Of a DNA stretch of 64,000 nt, positions 62,994 to 64,000 are shown piece by piece (position 1 is the stretch's first letter; every line of letters begins with the position of its first letter). Source of the stretch: Sulfurimonas sp. (lineage in GTDB: Bacteria > Campylobacterota > Campylobacteria > Campylobacterales > Sulfurimonadaceae); assembly GCF_028714655.1 (NCBI RefSeq), contig NZ_JAQTLY010000001.1:124001-188000 (forward strand), read 5' to 3'. A model generated the notes under the pieces. The model did no database searches. It saw only the letters and a program-made list of their open reading frames with translations, and was not told where the DNA came from. The translations under genes were made by a program, and so were the position numbers.

Positions 62994-63026
62994 TTGACAA
63001 CTATTATAGTAACAGGTATAATAGTT
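62994..63026 (+). promoter_or_regulatory. Perfect consensus promoter overlapping an inverted repeat
   Basis: TTGACA (62994-62999), 17 bases, TATAAT (63017-63022): both boxes and spacing are ideal for the housekeeping sigma factor. The inverted repeat AACTATTATA (62999-63008) / TATAATAGTT (63017-63026) covers the end of the -35, the spacer and the -10, so a repressor bound here would block the promoter. A further AACTATAAT half-site follows near 63029. Confidence 0.8.
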
Positions 63027-63051
63027 GAAACTATAATGGAGAAAACTTTAA

Positions 63052-64000
63052 ATGAACAACCCGTTTTATTTTGGTAATGAAGTGTATAGTGATGATTTTT
63101 GTAATAGAGTTTATGAGCTGAGTGAGTTAAGGCGGGATGCTCTTAGCGGGCTAAATGTTCTTCTGTATGCTCCAAGAAGATTTGGTAAAACTTCACTGCT
63201 AAAAAAACTTCAAAATGATCTGCAACACGATGAAAATACCAAAGTGATTTTTTTTGATTGGTTTAGTGTTACGAGTGTAGAAGAGTTCATTGAGAAGTAT
63301 TTTCATGCTATCGTCTCTGCCTTTGAGAGCAAAAGTGACAAAGTGGTAAAGCTTTTTAAAGAGTTGCTCCAGATAAGACCAAATATAACTATGAAAATAT
63401 CCCAAGCAAATGATATAAGCTACGGACTTTCTTTTACAAAAAAAGAGCTTGAAGCGACATTTGAAGATATTATCAATCTGCCGTATCAATATGCTAAAAA
63501 AACACGCACAAAGGTTGTTGTAATATTTGATGAGTTTCAAGAGGTTGAGCAGTTTGATATAGAAAAAAAGTTAAGAACTATCATACAAACTCACTCAAGA
63601 GATGTGTCATATATCTTTAGCGGCAGCAAAAAATCGATTTTAAATAGTATGTTTAATGATAAGAACAGAGCCTTTTACAAATCCGTAAAACATAATATTA
63701 TTAAAGAGATTAAACTTGATGATTGGGTAGTTTTTGCAAACGAGAAATTTACCAAAACAGACAAATCAATAACAAATAAACAAATAGGGCGTATTTTTAA
63801 CATTACGGATGGATTTCCTTACTATATGCAACAGCTCTTATATTTGGTGTGGGACATTGCACAAAAAAGCGTTAAGGATGAGGACATTACAAAAGCGCTA
63901 GAATTAATGTACGAAAGAGAGTATGATTTATATGCTTACATATATAGTTCGCTTACGCCAAATCAAAAAATGGCACTAAAGTATATTGTAGAGTTTGACG
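63052..64000 (+). CDS. P-loop ATPase of the archaeal-ATPase (PF01637-like) type, cut off by the window end
   Basis: An open frame of 316 codons runs off the right edge. MNNPFYFGNEVYSDDFCNRV is followed by the P-loop LLYAPRRFGKTSLLKKL, Walker B VVVIFDEFQEV, sensor 1 SYIFSGSKKS and the later GFPYYMQQLLYLVW. These features mark the AAA+-like ATPases found in archaea and many bacteria, whose roles are poorly known and which are often linked with mobile or defence genes. A GGAG lies 12 bases before the ATG. A minus-strand frame at 63199-63540 is only its shadow. Confidence 0.88.
   Translation, partial: MNNPFYFGNEVYSDDFCNRVYELSELRRDALSGLNVLLYAPRRFGKTSLLKKLQNDLQHDENTKVIFFDWFSVTSVEEFIEKYFHAIVSAFESKSDKVVKLFKELLQIRPNITMKISQANDISYGLSFTKKELEATFEDIINLPYQYAKKTRTKVVVIFDEFQEVEQFDIEKKLRTIIQTHSRDVSYIFSGSKKSILNSMFNDKNRAFYKSVKHNIIKEIKLDDWVVFANEKFTKTDKSITNKQIGRIFNITDGFPYYMQQLLYLVWDIAQKSVKDEDITKALELMYEREYDLYAYIYSSLTPNQKMALKYIVEFD

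Noticed and set aside
63199-63540. A 113-codon minus-strand frame at the right edge
   Set aside because: It is antisense to the ATPase gene, which continues past the window end and has P-loop and Walker B motifs.

Overview
The window looks like chromosomal DNA of a low-GC Campylobacterota (epsilonproteobacterial) organism, most like Sulfurimonas and its relatives. This is inferred from gene content and style: very compact gene packing with 1-4 base stop/start overlaps, many TTG starts, a sapCDEF-like type I secretion cluster, an ANN...-type tmRNA tag, and short versions of MurD, Lnt and Mfd. No database search was possible, so the genus is a judgement.

Layout. 1-4681 (+) is the AT-rich end of a surface-polysaccharide cluster: a methyltransferase, three family-2 glycosyltransferases and an O-acyltransferase. 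It faces a WecA-type initiating phosphotransferase (4685-5698, -). A tRNA-Thr, an orphan gene and a patch of degenerate short repeats (6384-6659) follow. 6721-12702 (+) is a type I secretion system with a first gene that joins an inactivated REP-associated (RAYT/IS200-like) transposase domain to a SapC domain, followed by ABC exporter, membrane fusion protein and TolC-like protein; a polyprenyl glycosylphosphotransferase ends this block at 14036. 14149-21070 (-) is one unit read right to left: an EF-hand protein, a response regulator, a histidine kinase, a TolC-like protein, a MacA-like adaptor, a MacB-type ATPase and a permease. Two identical-geometry GTTAC direct repeats precede the EF-hand and regulator genes. 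21216-22659 holds ssrA (tmRNA) with a small island, carrying a MntA/HepT toxin-antitoxin pair, inserted at its 3' end. 22890-30898 (+) is a Cus-type copper/silver efflux operon with its two-component pair and an embedded ParE-type toxin-antitoxin pair. A second MntA/HepT pair and two identical tRNA-Phe genes follow.

From 32010 the window is mostly housekeeping: purN-murD-mraY (-); gpmI, fabG, a DUF523 gene, acpP, fabF, accA (+); exonuclease, trpF, rpe, a CheX-like composite protein and an HDOD protein (-); rpmB and argJ (+); a UPF0126 protein, gamma carbonic anhydrase, ppk1 and lnt (-); yajC-secD-secF-leuS-lptE-diguanylate cyclase-folC-mfd (+). The last gene, an ATPase cut off by the window end, has a perfect consensus promoter overlapping an inverted repeat.

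The most interesting points are the catalytically dead RAYT-SapC fusion heading the secretion operon, a matching small hairpin about 30 bases before two export operons, the calcium-binding-protein/two-component/efflux unit with its candidate operator boxes, the tmRNA island, and a CusS-like kinase gene that lacks any ATG, GTG or TTG start for its first membrane segment.
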